Assembly: GCF_900172355.1 (NCBI RefSeq)
Contig: NZ_FWFZ01000015.1
Coordinates: 32,710-96,709 of the forward strand
DNA from: Roseisalinus antarcticus
GTDB lineage: Bacteria > Pseudomonadota > Alphaproteobacteria > Rhodobacterales > Rhodobacteraceae
Direction: 5' to 3'
DNA length: 64,000 nt
Positions within the stretch are counted from its first letter, which is position 1, and the number at the start of each line of letters is the position of its first letter. Of this stretch, positions 1 through 8,700 are shown one piece after another. The position numbers and the translations under genes are program-made. The notes below the pieces were generated by a model, which worked only from the letters and a program-made list of their open reading frames with translations, ran no database searches and was not told the DNA's origin.

Positions 1-1
1 G

Positions 2-496
2 CATCCCTACGCGGTCAACCTGGGCAAGGTGCGGTCGGGCGACTGGACATCCACCGTGCCCTCCAGCGCGGTCTTCAACCTGCGCGTGGCCTTTCCTCGC
101 GGCTGGACCCCGGACGATGCCGAGGCGCGGGTGCGCGACGTGATCGCGGGCTTTGCCGCGGCCCGGCCCGAACTGCGCCCCGCGCCGGACGTCCGGCTGA
201 CCGGCTTTCGCGCCCCGGGCTACCTGCTGGACCGCGACGCGCCGCTCGCCCGCGACCTCTCCGCCGCGCACCGCGCGGCCCACGGGGCGGACCCGGAGGT
301 CTTCGCCATGGGCTCGACCACGGACGCCCGCACCTACTTGGAGTTCTTCGACACGCCGGCGATCTGCTTCGGCGCGACCGGGCACGACATGCACGGCACC
401 GACGAGTCGGTGGAGCTGCAAAGCATCGTCGACGCGGCCCGCACCCTCGCCCGCTTCATCCTGATGCGCTTCGAGCGGACAGGAGGCCCGGCATGA
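2..496 (+). CDS. M20-family peptidase/deacylase, C-terminal part
   Basis: The reading frame is already open at the window edge, so only the last ~164 residues are present. The segment has the features of an M20/ArgE-type metallohydrolase tail: a hydrophobic dimerisation strand (SAVFNLRVAFP), then the late metal-site region around MGSTTDARTY and the closing GATGHDMHGTDE motif, whose histidine is the usual late metal ligand. These enzymes hydrolyse N-acyl amino acids or small peptides in the cytoplasm. The stop codon overlaps the start of the GntR gene (ATGA), so the hydrolase probably leads the operon with the peptide-type ABC importer. The exact substrate cannot be read from this fragment. 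Confidence 0.85.
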   Translation, partial: HPYAVNLGKVRSGDWTSTVPSSAVFNLRVAFPRGWTPDDAEARVRDVIAGFAAARPELRPAPDVRLTGFRAPGYLLDRDAPLARDLSAAHRAAHGADPEVFAMGSTTDARTYLEFFDTPAICFGATGHDMHGTDESVELQSIVDAARTLARFILMRFERTGGPA

Positions 497-1266
497 GCCG
501 CCGCACGGACGGACCGAGCCGGTCGGCGCTGTTCTCGGCCCCGATCGTCAACCGCCATGTGGCCGACGACGTGGTCGACAGGCTGGTCACTGCCGTCGCC
601 CTCGGCCTCTACGTGACCGGGCAGCAATTGCCGACCGAGCGGGAGCTTGCGACGATGCTGGGCGTGTCGCGCACCTCGATCCGCGAGGCCCTCAAGCAAC
701 TGACCGAAAACGGCTATCTGGAGGTCCGGCGCGGCCGCAACGGCGGCTATTTCGTGTTGTCGGACTGGGGACCGAAATCGGCAGAGCACGTCCAGCGGCA
801 GCTGGTGGCCAATTGGGACGAGTTCGAGCAGATCTTCGACGCGCGAGAGCTGGTGGAGCCGCTGATCGCCCGCACCGCCGCCCAGCGCCGGACCGAGACC
901 GACCTGACCGCGATCCGGGCCGCGCTGCAGGATTACATCGACGCCCCCGATCACGACGCCTCGCGGAGCGCCGACAGCAGCCTGCACCTGGCTATCGCCC
1001 GCGCCACGCAGAACCATATCCTGGTCGAGATGTCGGTCGATCTGCGCACCCGCATCAGCCTCAACCTCGGCGCCGAGCCCTATACCGACGAGGTGCGCAG
1101 GCGCGCGATCGAGCAGCACAAGGATCTTGTGAGCGCCGTCGCCGAGGGCCGCGCGGAGGATGCCGCCAATATCGCGGCGGTGCATTTCACCCTGTCCGAG
1201 ATGCTGATCCGCGACCTGGTCGAACGCGCGGCCAAGGTCGCCCAAGACAAGGAAACGGCGCCATGA
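493..1266 (+). CDS. GntR-family transcriptional regulator (FadR/FCD subfamily)
   Basis: A 257-residue regulator. Residues ~20-85 form a GntR winged helix-turn-helix (LPTERELATMLGVSRTSIREA is the hallmark), followed by an all-helical FCD ligand domain with the acidic and histidine positions expected for a metal-assisted carboxylate pocket (DSSLHLAIA, AIEQHKDLVSAV). Such proteins are usually repressors released by an organic acid or amino-acid-like inducer. The start overlaps the preceding hydrolase stop by 4 nt and the stop overlaps the permease start by 4 nt, so it lies inside the operon it probably controls. Inducer unknown. Confidence 0.93.
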   Translation: MSRRTDGPSRSALFSAPIVNRHVADDVVDRLVTAVALGLYVTGQQLPTERELATMLGVSRTSIREALKQLTENGYLEVRRGRNGGYFVLSDWGPKSAEHVQRQLVANWDEFEQIFDARELVEPLIARTAAQRRTETDLTAIRAALQDYIDAPDHDASRSADSSLHLAIARATQNHILVEMSVDLRTRISLNLGAEPYTDEVRRRAIEQHKDLVSAVAEGRAEDAANIAAVHFTLSEMLIRDLVERAAKVAQDKETAP

Positions 1267-2222
1267 GCCGGATGCTCTCCTTCACCCTGCGGCGGCTGCT
1301 GATCACGATCCCGGTGATGCTGGCGATGAGCGTGCTGGTCTTCATGATCATCCGCCTCGTGCCCGGCGACCCGGTCCGCACCATGCTGGGCTTTCGCGCC
1401 ACCGACGCCAACGTGGCGGAGCTGCGCGATCAGCTCGGGCTCGACCGCAGCCTGTTGTCGCAGTATCTCTCGTGGCTCGGCAACCTTCTGCAGGGCGATC
1501 TCGGCACCGACATCATCAGCAAGGCGCCGCTGACGGAACTGCTGGCGCAGCGCCTGCCGGTGACGCTGGAACTGACGGGGCTGTCGATGCTGACCGCCAT
1601 CGCCATCGGCGTGCCGCTGGGCGTCTGGTCGGCGACGGGCGGCCCTCTGGTCCGGCGCCTGACCGAAGGCTTCGTCATCCTCGGCATCTCGATCCCGGAT
1701 TTCTGGCTGGGCATCATGCTCGTTCTACTGTTCTCGGGGATCTTCCTGCTGTTGCCGCCGTCGGGTTGGGTGCCCTTCGCCGAAGACCCGGTCGAGAACC
1801 TGCGGCGCATGATCCTGCCGGTCCTGACCCTTGCGGTCGGCGAGGCGGCCTATTTCCTGCGCACCACGCGCAGCGCCGTCGGCACGGTGCTGGAGCAGCC
1901 CTTCGTCACCTTCCTGCGGGCCAAGGGCGTCAGCCCCCGCCGCATCGTCTATGGCCACGCGCTGCGCAACGCGGGCCCCTCCATCGTCACGGTGATCGGC
2001 ATCCAGGTCGGCGTCCTGCTGGGCGGCGCGATCATCATCGAGACCCTGTTCGCCCTGCCCGGCGTCGGCCGGCTGGTTGTCACCGGGATCACCCAGCGGA
2101 ACTACCCGGTGGTGCAGGCCGGTGTCCTGACCATCGCCACGATCTTCATCGTGGTGTCGCTGCTGATGGACCTGCTCATCGGCTGGCTCGATCCGCGCGT
2201 GTCGGACGCGGGCACGTCATGA
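1263..2222 (+). CDS. Dpp/Opp-type ABC transporter permease (DppB-like)
   Basis: A 319-residue inner-membrane permease of the oligopeptide/nickel class. It begins with the typical MSRMLSFTLRRLLITIPVML first membrane helix and the VPGDP motif just after it, and has about six hydrophobic segments. The coupling-helix EAA-like region reads LRAKGVSPRRIVYGHALRNA, and the GVGRLV/NYPVVQA motifs are characteristic of DppB. An in-frame extension upstream overlaps the regulator and has no family similarity, so the ATG at 1263, which overlaps the regulator stop, is chosen. It pairs with the next permease to form the transport channel. Confidence 0.95.
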   Translation: MSRMLSFTLRRLLITIPVMLAMSVLVFMIIRLVPGDPVRTMLGFRATDANVAELRDQLGLDRSLLSQYLSWLGNLLQGDLGTDIISKAPLTELLAQRLPVTLELTGLSMLTAIAIGVPLGVWSATGGPLVRRLTEGFVILGISIPDFWLGIMLVLLFSGIFLLLPPSGWVPFAEDPVENLRRMILPVLTLAVGEAAYFLRTTRSAVGTVLEQPFVTFLRAKGVSPRRIVYGHALRNAGPSIVTVIGIQVGVLLGGAIIIETLFALPGVGRLVVTGITQRNYPVVQAGVLTIATIFIVVSLLMDLLIGWLDPRVSDAGTS

Positions 2223-3064
2223 GCGCCGCGGTCGAGATCCGGGCCCGTCGGGGCCGGCGCAACCCGGCGCTGATCGTGGGCCTGGCGCTGCTGGGACTGC
2301 TGGGCGGCATCGCTGTCTTCGCGCCCTACCTCGCGCCGTTCGACCCCGAATCCTACGACATCCAGCAGATCATGGGCGCCCCGTCCTGGACCCATCCGTT
2401 CGGGTCCGACGTTCTGGGCCGCGACGTCATGAGCCGTATCTTCCACGGGCTCCGGGTCAGCCTGCTGGTGTCGCTCTCGGCCGTCGCGGCCTCGCTTCTG
2501 GTGGCGGTGCCGCTGGGGCTTCTGGCGGGCTATTTCGGATCCTGGGTGGACAGCGCGATCTCGCGGTTCCTGGACATGATCCTTGTGCTGCCGGCGATGC
2601 TGCTGGCGATCACCTTCATCGCCATCCTCGGCCCCGGCAGCGCGGTCGCGGCCCTGGCCATCGCCGTGATCTACCTGCCGATCCTGGCCCGGGTGATGCG
2701 CACCAGCACGCTGGTGGTGACACGCAACGACTACGTTCTGGGCGCCCGGGCGCGCGGGGCCAGCCACCTGCGGGTCATCGTCGGCCATGTGGCGCCCAAT
2801 GCGCTGGGCCCGGTGATCGTGCAGGCCTCGGTGCTCAGCGCCTTCGCGATGCAGCTGGAGGCTGGCTTGAGCTTTCTGGGCCTCGGCACCCAGCCGCCCA
2901 CGCCCTCGCTGGGCGGGATGCTGTCGGACGGCCGCGACGTGCTGACCGTGGCCCCCTGGGTCGAGATCTTTCCCGGCCTCGCGATCATGGCCGCGGTCCT
3001 CGCCTTCACCTTCATCGGCGCCGGCCTGCGCGAGGCCTTCGATCCGGCGGGGGTGTCGGAATGA
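2219..3064 (+). CDS. Dpp/Opp-type ABC transporter permease (DppC-like)
   Basis: A 281-residue partner permease. It has a cytoplasmic N-terminus, a first membrane helix at residues ~18-38, the conserved HPFGSDVLGRDVMSRIFHGLR segment of DppC proteins, and an EAA loop (GARARGASHLRVIVGHVAPNA) that docks on the ATPases. Near the C-terminus GLSFLGLGTQPPTPSLGGML is diagnostic for this subfamily. The ATG overlaps the DppB stop by 4 nt (ATGA), which implies translational coupling and a 1:1 channel. Substrates of the family include peptides, opines and glycosides. The neighbouring M20 hydrolase favours peptides or N-acyl amino acids here. Confidence 0.95.
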   Translation: MSAAVEIRARRGRRNPALIVGLALLGLLGGIAVFAPYLAPFDPESYDIQQIMGAPSWTHPFGSDVLGRDVMSRIFHGLRVSLLVSLSAVAASLLVAVPLGLLAGYFGSWVDSAISRFLDMILVLPAMLLAITFIAILGPGSAVAALAIAVIYLPILARVMRTSTLVVTRNDYVLGARARGASHLRVIVGHVAPNALGPVIVQASVLSAFAMQLEAGLSFLGLGTQPPTPSLGGMLSDGRDVLTVAPWVEIFPGLAIMAAVLAFTFIGAGLREAFDPAGVSE

Positions 3065-3933
3065 GCCCGGTCCTCGATATCGCGCAGGCCGGTGTCCGCT
3101 TCGGGACGGGACCCGCCGCGGTCAAGGACGTCTCGCTTCGCGTCGCGCAGGGAGAGATCTTCGGCCTCGTCGGCGAAAGCGGCAGCGGCAAGAGCACCAT
3201 CGCCAATGCCGTCATGGGTCTGCTTCCCGCCACGGCGCGGCTCGACGGCAGCATCCGTCTGAATGGCGAAGAGCTTGTGGGGCTGTCCGAATCCGCCCTG
3301 CGGGTGCGCCGGGGCGACGAGATGGCGATGATCTTCCAGGACGCCTCGGCCAGCCTCGATCCGACCTGGTCCGTCGGCGACCAGATCGCCGAGACCATCC
3401 GCGCCCACCGCCCGGTGTCGCGGGCCGAGGCGCGGGCCCGCGCCATCGCCCTGATGGGCGAGGTCGGGATCGCGGACGCGGCCCGGCGCTATCGCGACGT
3501 GCCGCACCGGTTCTCGGGCGGGATGCGGCAGCGGATCGTCATCGCGGCGGCGCTGGCCAACCACCCCAAGCTTCTGATCGCCGACGAGCCGACGACGGCG
3601 CTGGATGTCACCATCCAGGCGCAGATCCTCGAGCTGATCGACAGGTTGCGGCGCGACCACGGCACGACCGTCCTGCTGATCACCCATGATCTGGGCGTCG
3701 TGGGCCAGGTCTGCGACCGGGTCGGCGTGATGTATCGCGGCGAATTGCTGGAGGTCGCCACGACCGAAGACCTTTTCACCCGGCCGGCACATCCCTACAC
3801 CCGCGCCCTTCTGGCCGCGAACCCCGCGGGGGCCGTGCGCGGCAGCCGCCTGCCGGTAATCCCGCAGGAATGGAGCACCGAGAGCCTCGATGCCGCCAAC
3901 GCGGCCCGGGACCGGAGGGCGGCCCATGGCTGA
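3061..3933 (+). CDS. Dpp/Opp-type ABC transporter ATP-binding protein (DppD-like)
   Basis: A 290-residue ATPase. Walker A is GESGSGKST (residues ~38-46), the Q-loop is IFQDASASLDP, the signature is FSGGMRQR, Walker B is LLIADEPTTALD and the switch histidine is in LLITHDLGVV. It stops soon after the HPYTRALLAANP motif. The usual C-terminal extension with the cysteine cluster (FxPRCP), which carries an iron-sulfur centre in several DppD/OppD proteins, is absent, and the protein is about 30-40 residues shorter than typical. It overlaps the DppC gene by 4 nt and the next ATPase by 8 nt. Confidence 0.94.
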   Translation: MSPVLDIAQAGVRFGTGPAAVKDVSLRVAQGEIFGLVGESGSGKSTIANAVMGLLPATARLDGSIRLNGEELVGLSESALRVRRGDEMAMIFQDASASLDPTWSVGDQIAETIRAHRPVSRAEARARAIALMGEVGIADAARRYRDVPHRFSGGMRQRIVIAAALANHPKLLIADEPTTALDVTIQAQILELIDRLRRDHGTTVLLITHDLGVVGQVCDRVGVMYRGELLEVATTEDLFTRPAHPYTRALLAANPAGAVRGSRLPVIPQEWSTESLDAANAARDRRAAHG

Positions 3934-4717
3934 GCTCTTGCAGGTCACGGGACTTTGCAAATCCTATCCCGCCGCGGGCCCCTGGTTCCGGCGCAGGCGG
4001 GCAGTGGCCGTCGACGACGTGTCGCTGTCCGTGGCGCGGGGCCGCACCCTGGGCCTTGTCGGCGAATCCGGCAGCGGGAAAAGCACCCTCGGCCGCTGCA
4101 TCCTCGGCCTGACGCGGCCCGAGCGCGGCTCGGTCCTGTTCGACGGCACCGAGGTCCAGGACCTCTCCGGCAAGGCCCGGTCCGAGTTCCGCCGCCGGGT
4201 GCAACCGGTGTTCCAGGATCCCTGGGGCAGCCTCGATCCGCGCTGGCCCGTCGGGCGCAGCGTCCGCGAGGCGCTGGATTGCTTCGGCATCGGAACCCCG
4301 CGGGACCGCGCCGCCCGGGTGCGCGACCTCTTCGATCGCGTGGGCCTCGACCCCGCCCTGGCCCATCGTCGGCCCGACACCCTCTCGGGCGGCCAGCGAC
4401 AGCGCGTCGCGATCGCCGCGGCCCTGGCCAGCGAGCCCGACCTGATCATCGCCGACGAACCGGTCAGCGCCCTCGACATGAGCGTGCAGGCACAGATCCT
4501 CAACCTGTTCATGGACCTGCAGAGCGACCTAGGCGTCGCGGCGATCTTCATCACCCACGACCTCGGCGTGGTGGAGCATGTCAGCGATGCGGTCGCCGTC
4601 ATGTACCGCGGTCGCCTGGTCGAGACCGGCGATACCGACCAGGTCATGGGCGCCCCGCGCCACGACTACACCAGGACCCTGCTTGCCGCGATTCCAAGAC
4701 CTCGCCACCTCGCCTGA
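3926..4717 (+). CDS. Dpp/Opp-type ABC transporter ATP-binding protein (DppF-like)
   Basis: The 263-residue second ATPase of the importer. Walker A is GESGSGKST, the Q-loop region is PVFQDPWGSLDP (the PWGSLDPR form is typical of DppF/OppF), the signature is LSGGQRQR and Walker B is LIIADEPVSALD. An open extension upstream exists, but the ATG at 3926 gives the conserved MAELLQVTGLCKSYP start and an 8-nt overlap with DppD. Like its partner it ends right after the YTRTLLAAIP motif and lacks the longer oligopeptide-transporter tail. It works as a heterodimer with the preceding ATPase. Confidence 0.94.
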   Translation: MAELLQVTGLCKSYPAAGPWFRRRRAVAVDDVSLSVARGRTLGLVGESGSGKSTLGRCILGLTRPERGSVLFDGTEVQDLSGKARSEFRRRVQPVFQDPWGSLDPRWPVGRSVREALDCFGIGTPRDRAARVRDLFDRVGLDPALAHRRPDTLSGGQRQRVAIAAALASEPDLIIADEPVSALDMSVQAQILNLFMDLQSDLGVAAIFITHDLGVVEHVSDAVAVMYRGRLVETGDTDQVMGAPRHDYTRTLLAAIPRPRHLA

Positions 4718-4729
4718 AAGGAGACCCGA

Positions 4730-5533
4730 ATGCCAAGCGCGACACTGAACGGCCTCACCATCAACTACGCGGTCGACAACCCCGATGGGGCCGAGACCAT
4801 CGTCCTCGTCAACGGCCTGGCCGACGACCTGGAAAGCTGGGGCTTCCAGGTGCCGGCCTTCGTCGAGGCCGGCTACCGTGTGGTCAGCTTCGACAACCGC
4901 GGCATCGGCAAGTCCGACCGGCCTGCGGGCCCCTATACCTCCCGCCAGATGGCCGACGACGCCAAGGCGCTGGTCGACAGCCTCGGGATCAGCGACTTTC
5001 ACCTGATGGGCGTGTCGATGGGCGGGATGATCGCGCAGGAATACGCGCTCGCCTACCCGGGTGACCTCAAGTCGGTGACGCTCGCCTGCACCTACGGCGT
5101 GGCCGACCCGTTCTGCCAGACCATGTTCGCCATGTGGGCCGACATCGCCCGCCAGATCAGCGTGCCGTTCGTGATGCGCGACGTCGCGCTCTGGGCCTTC
5201 ACCGGTCCGTTCTTCGAGGACCGTCCCGCGGACGCGGCCGAGTTCGCCGACGCGATGGCGCAGCTCGACATGTCGGTCGAGGCCTATCTCTCGCAGCTCA
5301 ACGTCATCCAGCAGCACGATGCCCTGTCCCGCGTCAGCGAGATCAAGGTCCCGACCCTCGTGCTGGCCGGCGAGGAGGACATCCTGATCCCCGTGCGCCT
5401 GTCCCGGCGCCTCCATGAGGCGATCCCGGGCGCGACCTGGGCCACGACGGCCGGCGGCCACGCCTGCCTTTGGGAAAGCCCCGACCCGTTCAACGCCACC
5501 TACCTCGACTACCTGGGCAGCCTTTCTGCCTGA
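4730..5533 (+). CDS. Alpha/beta-hydrolase
   Basis: A 267-residue cytoplasmic alpha/beta-hydrolase. The nucleophile elbow is GVSMGG (Ser near residue 95). The acid is probably in GEEDILIP and the catalytic His in GGHACLWE, giving a complete triad. The oxyanion region VNGLADDLESW and the FDNRGIGKSD loop resemble 3-oxoadipate enol-lactonase-like hydrolases, but no particular ester or lactone can be named. A good Shine-Dalgarno (AAAGGAG) lies 12 nt after the DppF stop, and the binding-protein gene follows. It probably hydrolyses the imported compound or its product. Confidence 0.88.
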   Translation: MPSATLNGLTINYAVDNPDGAETIVLVNGLADDLESWGFQVPAFVEAGYRVVSFDNRGIGKSDRPAGPYTSRQMADDAKALVDSLGISDFHLMGVSMGGMIAQEYALAYPGDLKSVTLACTYGVADPFCQTMFAMWADIARQISVPFVMRDVALWAFTGPFFEDRPADAAEFADAMAQLDMSVEAYLSQLNVIQQHDALSRVSEIKVPTLVLAGEEDILIPVRLSRRLHEAIPGATWATTAGGHACLWESPDPFNATYLDYLGSLSA

Positions 5534-5561
5534 CGACACCCCCACACTGGAGAATGTTTCC

Positions 5562-7124
5562 ATGACAGACGTTTCTCGACCCCCGACACCGCGCCCCTTC
5601 GGCGCCCGCCTGCTCGAGACCGCCGGCGCCCTTGCGACCGCGGTCGTCCTGGCATTGCCCGGTTCGGCCGCGCTCGCGCAGGATATCGTCCAGGGCGGCG
5701 ACCTGCGCGCGGCCCTGACCGGCGAGCCCGACGTGCTCGATCCCGCGACGTCGTCGATCTATACCGGCGCACAGGTCTACGAGGGGATCTTCAACAAGCT
5801 GATCGACATCGCCCCCGACGGCACGTTCATCCCCGATCTCGCCACCTCGTGGGAGCAGACCGCCCCCACCACCTGGACCTTCACCCTGCGCGACGACGTG
5901 ACCTTCCACAACGGCGAGGCTTTCACCTCGGCCGACGTGAAATACAGCTTCGAGCGCATCCTCGACCCCGCGACGGCCAGCGCCTATGCCGGGCTCTATA
6001 CCCAGATCGACAGCATCGACACCCCCGATCCGACGACCGTGGTGTTCAACCTGAAATCCACCTTCGGCCCGTTCCTCACGAACATGGCGACCAACGGCCA
6101 GATCGTGAACCAGACCGCGATCGAGACCGGCGACCCGGCGCGCAGCCCGGTCGGCACCGGCCCGTTCGAGTTCGTGGAATGGGTGCAGGGCGACCACATC
6201 ACGGTCACCCGCAACGAGGATTATTTCAAGGACGACCGTCCCTACCTCGACAGCATCACCTTCCGGTTCCTGCCGGTCGACCAGAGCCGGATCACGGCGC
6301 TGAGCACGGGCGAGCTTGACTGGGTCGATGCGATTCCGCTGCAGCTGGTCCCCAGCCTCAGCCAGGACGAACGCTTCAACTACGTCACCAGCCCGGTGGC
6401 CGGCATCCCCGACTACCTCGCAATGAACACCCAGGTCGCGCCCTTCGACGACGTGCGGGTCCGGCAGGCCGTGGCCCTCGCCATCAACCGCGAGGACATC
6501 CGCGCCGTCGCCTATCTCGGCACCGGCGAGCTGGGGCTGATCGAGATGCCGACGGGCTCCAAGTGGTATGACGACACCGGCGTCTTTGCCGCCGAACGCG
6601 ATGTGGAGGCCGCCCGCGCCCTGCTGGCCGAGGCCGGCTATCCCGATGGCCTGAGCATCGAATACCTGGGCTTGACGCAATACCCCGAACTGCTCAAGAC
6701 CGGCCAGGTCGTGCGTGAATCCCTCAAGGATATCGGCATCGACATGAATATCCGGGCGGTCGAGGTCTCGGTCTGGTTCGACGCCTTCGTCTCCGGCGGC
6801 TACCAGATCACCAGCGCCTACCAGGAGCGGACGATCGATCCGGACAACTTCTACACGCTGGTCCTGCGCTCGGGTGCGCCGGTCAACACGACGGGCTACG
6901 TCAATCCCGAGCTCGACGCCCTGATCGACGAGGCGGCGGCCGCCACCGACATGGAGGAGCGGATGGCGCTTTACCGGCAGGTGCGCGAGATCGCCCTGAC
7001 CGACGCGCCCCTCGTCTTCACCCATTTCGAGACGCTGAACTACCTGATGAACGACAACGTCGCAGGCTCGACGATCACCCCGACGCTGAGCCTTCACATG
7101 GAAGACGTGGGCTTTACCGAGTGA
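5562..7124 (+). CDS. Dpp/Opp-type ABC transporter substrate-binding protein
   Basis: A 520-residue family 5 extracellular solute-binding protein. The ATG at 5562 gives an N-terminal signal peptide with a hydrophobic core (ATAVVLALPGSAALA) and probable cleavage before QDIVQGG. The mature part has the class hallmarks: EPDVLDPATSSIY, the LRDDVTFHNGEAFTSADVKYSFERI segment and the VRQAVALAINRE motif. It delivers ligand to the DppBCDF-like importer encoded just upstream. Finding the binding protein at the operon end, after the hydrolase, is less common than first place but still within a family-typical set. A strong terminator follows. Confidence 0.95.
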   Translation: MTDVSRPPTPRPFGARLLETAGALATAVVLALPGSAALAQDIVQGGDLRAALTGEPDVLDPATSSIYTGAQVYEGIFNKLIDIAPDGTFIPDLATSWEQTAPTTWTFTLRDDVTFHNGEAFTSADVKYSFERILDPATASAYAGLYTQIDSIDTPDPTTVVFNLKSTFGPFLTNMATNGQIVNQTAIETGDPARSPVGTGPFEFVEWVQGDHITVTRNEDYFKDDRPYLDSITFRFLPVDQSRITALSTGELDWVDAIPLQLVPSLSQDERFNYVTSPVAGIPDYLAMNTQVAPFDDVRVRQAVALAINREDIRAVAYLGTGELGLIEMPTGSKWYDDTGVFAAERDVEAARALLAEAGYPDGLSIEYLGLTQYPELLKTGQVVRESLKDIGIDMNIRAVEVSVWFDAFVSGGYQITSAYQERTIDPDNFYTLVLRSGAPVNTTGYVNPELDALIDEAAAATDMEERMALYRQVREIALTDAPLVFTHFETLNYLMNDNVAGSTITPTLSLHMEDVGFTE

Positions 7125-7155
7125 CCTGACCGGCCACCCCGGACGCACGACATCG

Positions 7156-7195
7156 CGCCATGCCCCGCAGACCGCCGGGGCATGGCGTCTTTCTT
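7156..7195 (+). terminator. Rho-independent terminator of the Dpp-type operon
   Basis: A perfect 12-bp inverted repeat (CGCCATGCCCCG at 7156-7167 and its complement at 7176-7187) with an 8-nt loop is followed by TCTTTCTTTCC. It sits 31 nt after the binding-protein stop codon, so it closes the operon. Confidence 0.85.
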
Positions 7196-7310
7196 TCCGC
7201 AAGCGGCGCCAACCGCAAGGGCCCCAGGGCCCGCGCATTGCCCGCGGTGGCAATCGCATGCATGGTGGCCCGGGCCGGAACCAAGCGGACAACACTGGCG
7301 GAGACGCGGC

Positions 7311-8447
7311 GTGAGCAGCCATGATTTCGATACGATCGTGATCGGCGCGGGGGCCATCGGGCTGGCCTCGGCCCGGGCCCTCGCCGAACGCGGGCAGAGT
7401 GTTCTGGTGGTGGAAGCCAACGACCGGCCGGGCGAAGGGACCACCTCGCGCAACAGCCAGGTCGTTCATGCCGGGCTCTACTACCCCACCGGCAGCCTCA
7501 AGCACCGGTTCTGCGTCGACGGGCGCCGCATGCACTATGATTTCATGGAGGAAACCGGCGTCGACCACCGCAAGTGCGGCAAGCTGGTCGTCGCGACCAG
7601 CGAGGCCGAGGAAGAGCGGCTGGCCCGGATCATGGCGCTTGGCACTGCAAACGGGGTCGAAGGGCTGACCCTGTTGTCGCGGCAGCAAAGCGAAGAGATG
7701 GAGCCGGAGGTGACGGCCACGGCCGCGCTCTGGTCGCCCGAAACCGGGATCTTCGACGTGCACGGCTACCTGATGCGGCTGCTGGCCATCTTCGAGGACA
7801 ACGGCGGGCTGCTCGCCCTGCGGACCCCGGTCACGCGGGTCGAGGCGACGGGCGACGGCTTCACCGTCACCACGGGCGGCGACGATCCCGCCACGGTCTC
7901 CGCGCGTCGGCTGGTCAACGCGGCCGGGCTCCGGGCGCCGGAAATGGCCGCGAAGATCGAAGGCCTGCCGCGTGAGGCTGTGCCCGAGCAATGGCTCGCC
8001 AAGGGCTGCTATTTCAGCCTGCAGGGTCGGGCGCCGTTCTCGCACCTGATCTACCCGGTGCCGGTGGATGGCGGGCTCGGGGTTCACGCGACGCTGGACA
8101 TGGCCGGCACCATCCGTTTCGGGCCCGACGTGACCTGGCTGAAGGCCGGGACCGCGCCGGCCGACCTCGATTATTCCGTGCCGCCCGAACAGGCGGCGGC
8201 CTTCGAGGAGGCGATCCGGCGCTACTGGCCGGGCCTGCCGGACGGGCAGCTCTCGCCCGATTACAGCGGGGTACGCCCGAAGCTGCGGGGGCCCGGCGAC
8301 GGCTTCTTCGACTTCGATCTGCAGACCGAGGCGGCGCATGGCGTCCGGGGCCTCGTCAACCTCTTCGGCATAGAGAGCCCCGGCCTGACCGCCTCGCTCG
8401 CGATCGGTAGGGCGGTAGCGGACGACCTCGCGCCGGGGTCCGGCTAG
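7311..8447 (+). CDS. FAD-dependent oxidoreductase, L-2-hydroxyglutarate dehydrogenase-like
   Basis: A 378-residue flavoprotein of the DAO/L2HGDH type. The N-terminal dinucleotide fold is TIVIGAGAIGLASARALAERG, followed by the L2HGDH-like stretch NSQVVHAGLYYPTGSLKHRF and KCGKLVVAT. The C-terminal FAD motif is around LVNLFGIESPGLTASLAIG. The enzymes oxidise 2-hydroxy acids and pass electrons to the quinone pool or another acceptor. The start is taken as GTG 7311 because GGCGGAG lies just upstream and the protein then begins right before the FAD strand. The gene stands alone between two hairpins. The substrate could be another 2-hydroxy acid. Confidence 0.85.
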   Translation: MSSHDFDTIVIGAGAIGLASARALAERGQSVLVVEANDRPGEGTTSRNSQVVHAGLYYPTGSLKHRFCVDGRRMHYDFMEETGVDHRKCGKLVVATSEAEEERLARIMALGTANGVEGLTLLSRQQSEEMEPEVTATAALWSPETGIFDVHGYLMRLLAIFEDNGGLLALRTPVTRVEATGDGFTVTTGGDDPATVSARRLVNAAGLRAPEMAAKIEGLPREAVPEQWLAKGCYFSLQGRAPFSHLIYPVPVDGGLGVHATLDMAGTIRFGPDVTWLKAGTAPADLDYSVPPEQAAAFEEAIRRYWPGLPDGQLSPDYSGVRPKLRGPGDGFFDFDLQTEAAHGVRGLVNLFGIESPGLTASLAIGRAVADDLAPGSG

Positions 8448-8457
8448 CCGGACCCCG
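8434..8457. terminator. Perfect hairpin at the end of the oxidoreductase gene
   Basis: A 10-bp perfect inverted repeat (CGGGGTCCGG, loop CTAG, complement) spans the stop codon of the L2HGDH-like gene. Because CTAG is itself palindromic, the whole 24 bp is a palindrome. No T-run follows, so it may be a weak bidirectional terminator between the converging oxidoreductase and small-protein genes. Confidence 0.5.
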
Positions 8458-8568
8458 ACCTCCGGGCCGGGCACCGATCTCCGGGCCGGACCCATGATCC
8501 TGGACGCCGGACGAGTCGCCTTGCGCCCGGCGTTGCCGACCGTCCCTTTGTCCCGTCCCTTTGTCGAC

Positions 8569-8700
8569 TTACTTGCGCTTCTTGGCGCCAAGGGTCAGCG
8601 GCGCCACCACGCCGGCATTCGCCGTCGCCGGCACCTTGGTCTTTTCCTGCTTGGGCTTCTTCACTTCCTTGTTGCCGCGCTTGTTGTTGCCTTTGCCCAT
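8569..8700 (-). CDS. Conserved small basic protein (43 residues)
   Basis: A short frame encodes a 43-residue, strongly basic, lysine-rich protein. It starts MGKGNNKRGNKE, has a KKPKQEKTK core and ends in LTLGAKKRK. I recognise this pattern (N-terminal GNNxRGNKExKKPK) as a widespread small hypothetical protein of proteobacteria with no assigned function. The composition suggests a flexible nucleic-acid-binding or ribosome-associated peptide, but that is inference. A Shine-Dalgarno (GAGGA) lies 6 nt before the ATG, which supports real translation. It converges on the L2HGDH-like gene. Confidence 0.8.
   Translation of the reverse strand: MGKGNNKRGNKEVKKPKQEKTKVPATANAGVVAPLTLGAKKRK

Noticed and set aside
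5490..8591. Very long open frame on the minus strand (over 1000 codons)
   Set aside because: It lies antisense to the binding-protein and oxidoreductase genes, has Arg/Gly/Ala-rich composition without motifs, and reflects codon bias in GC-rich DNA.
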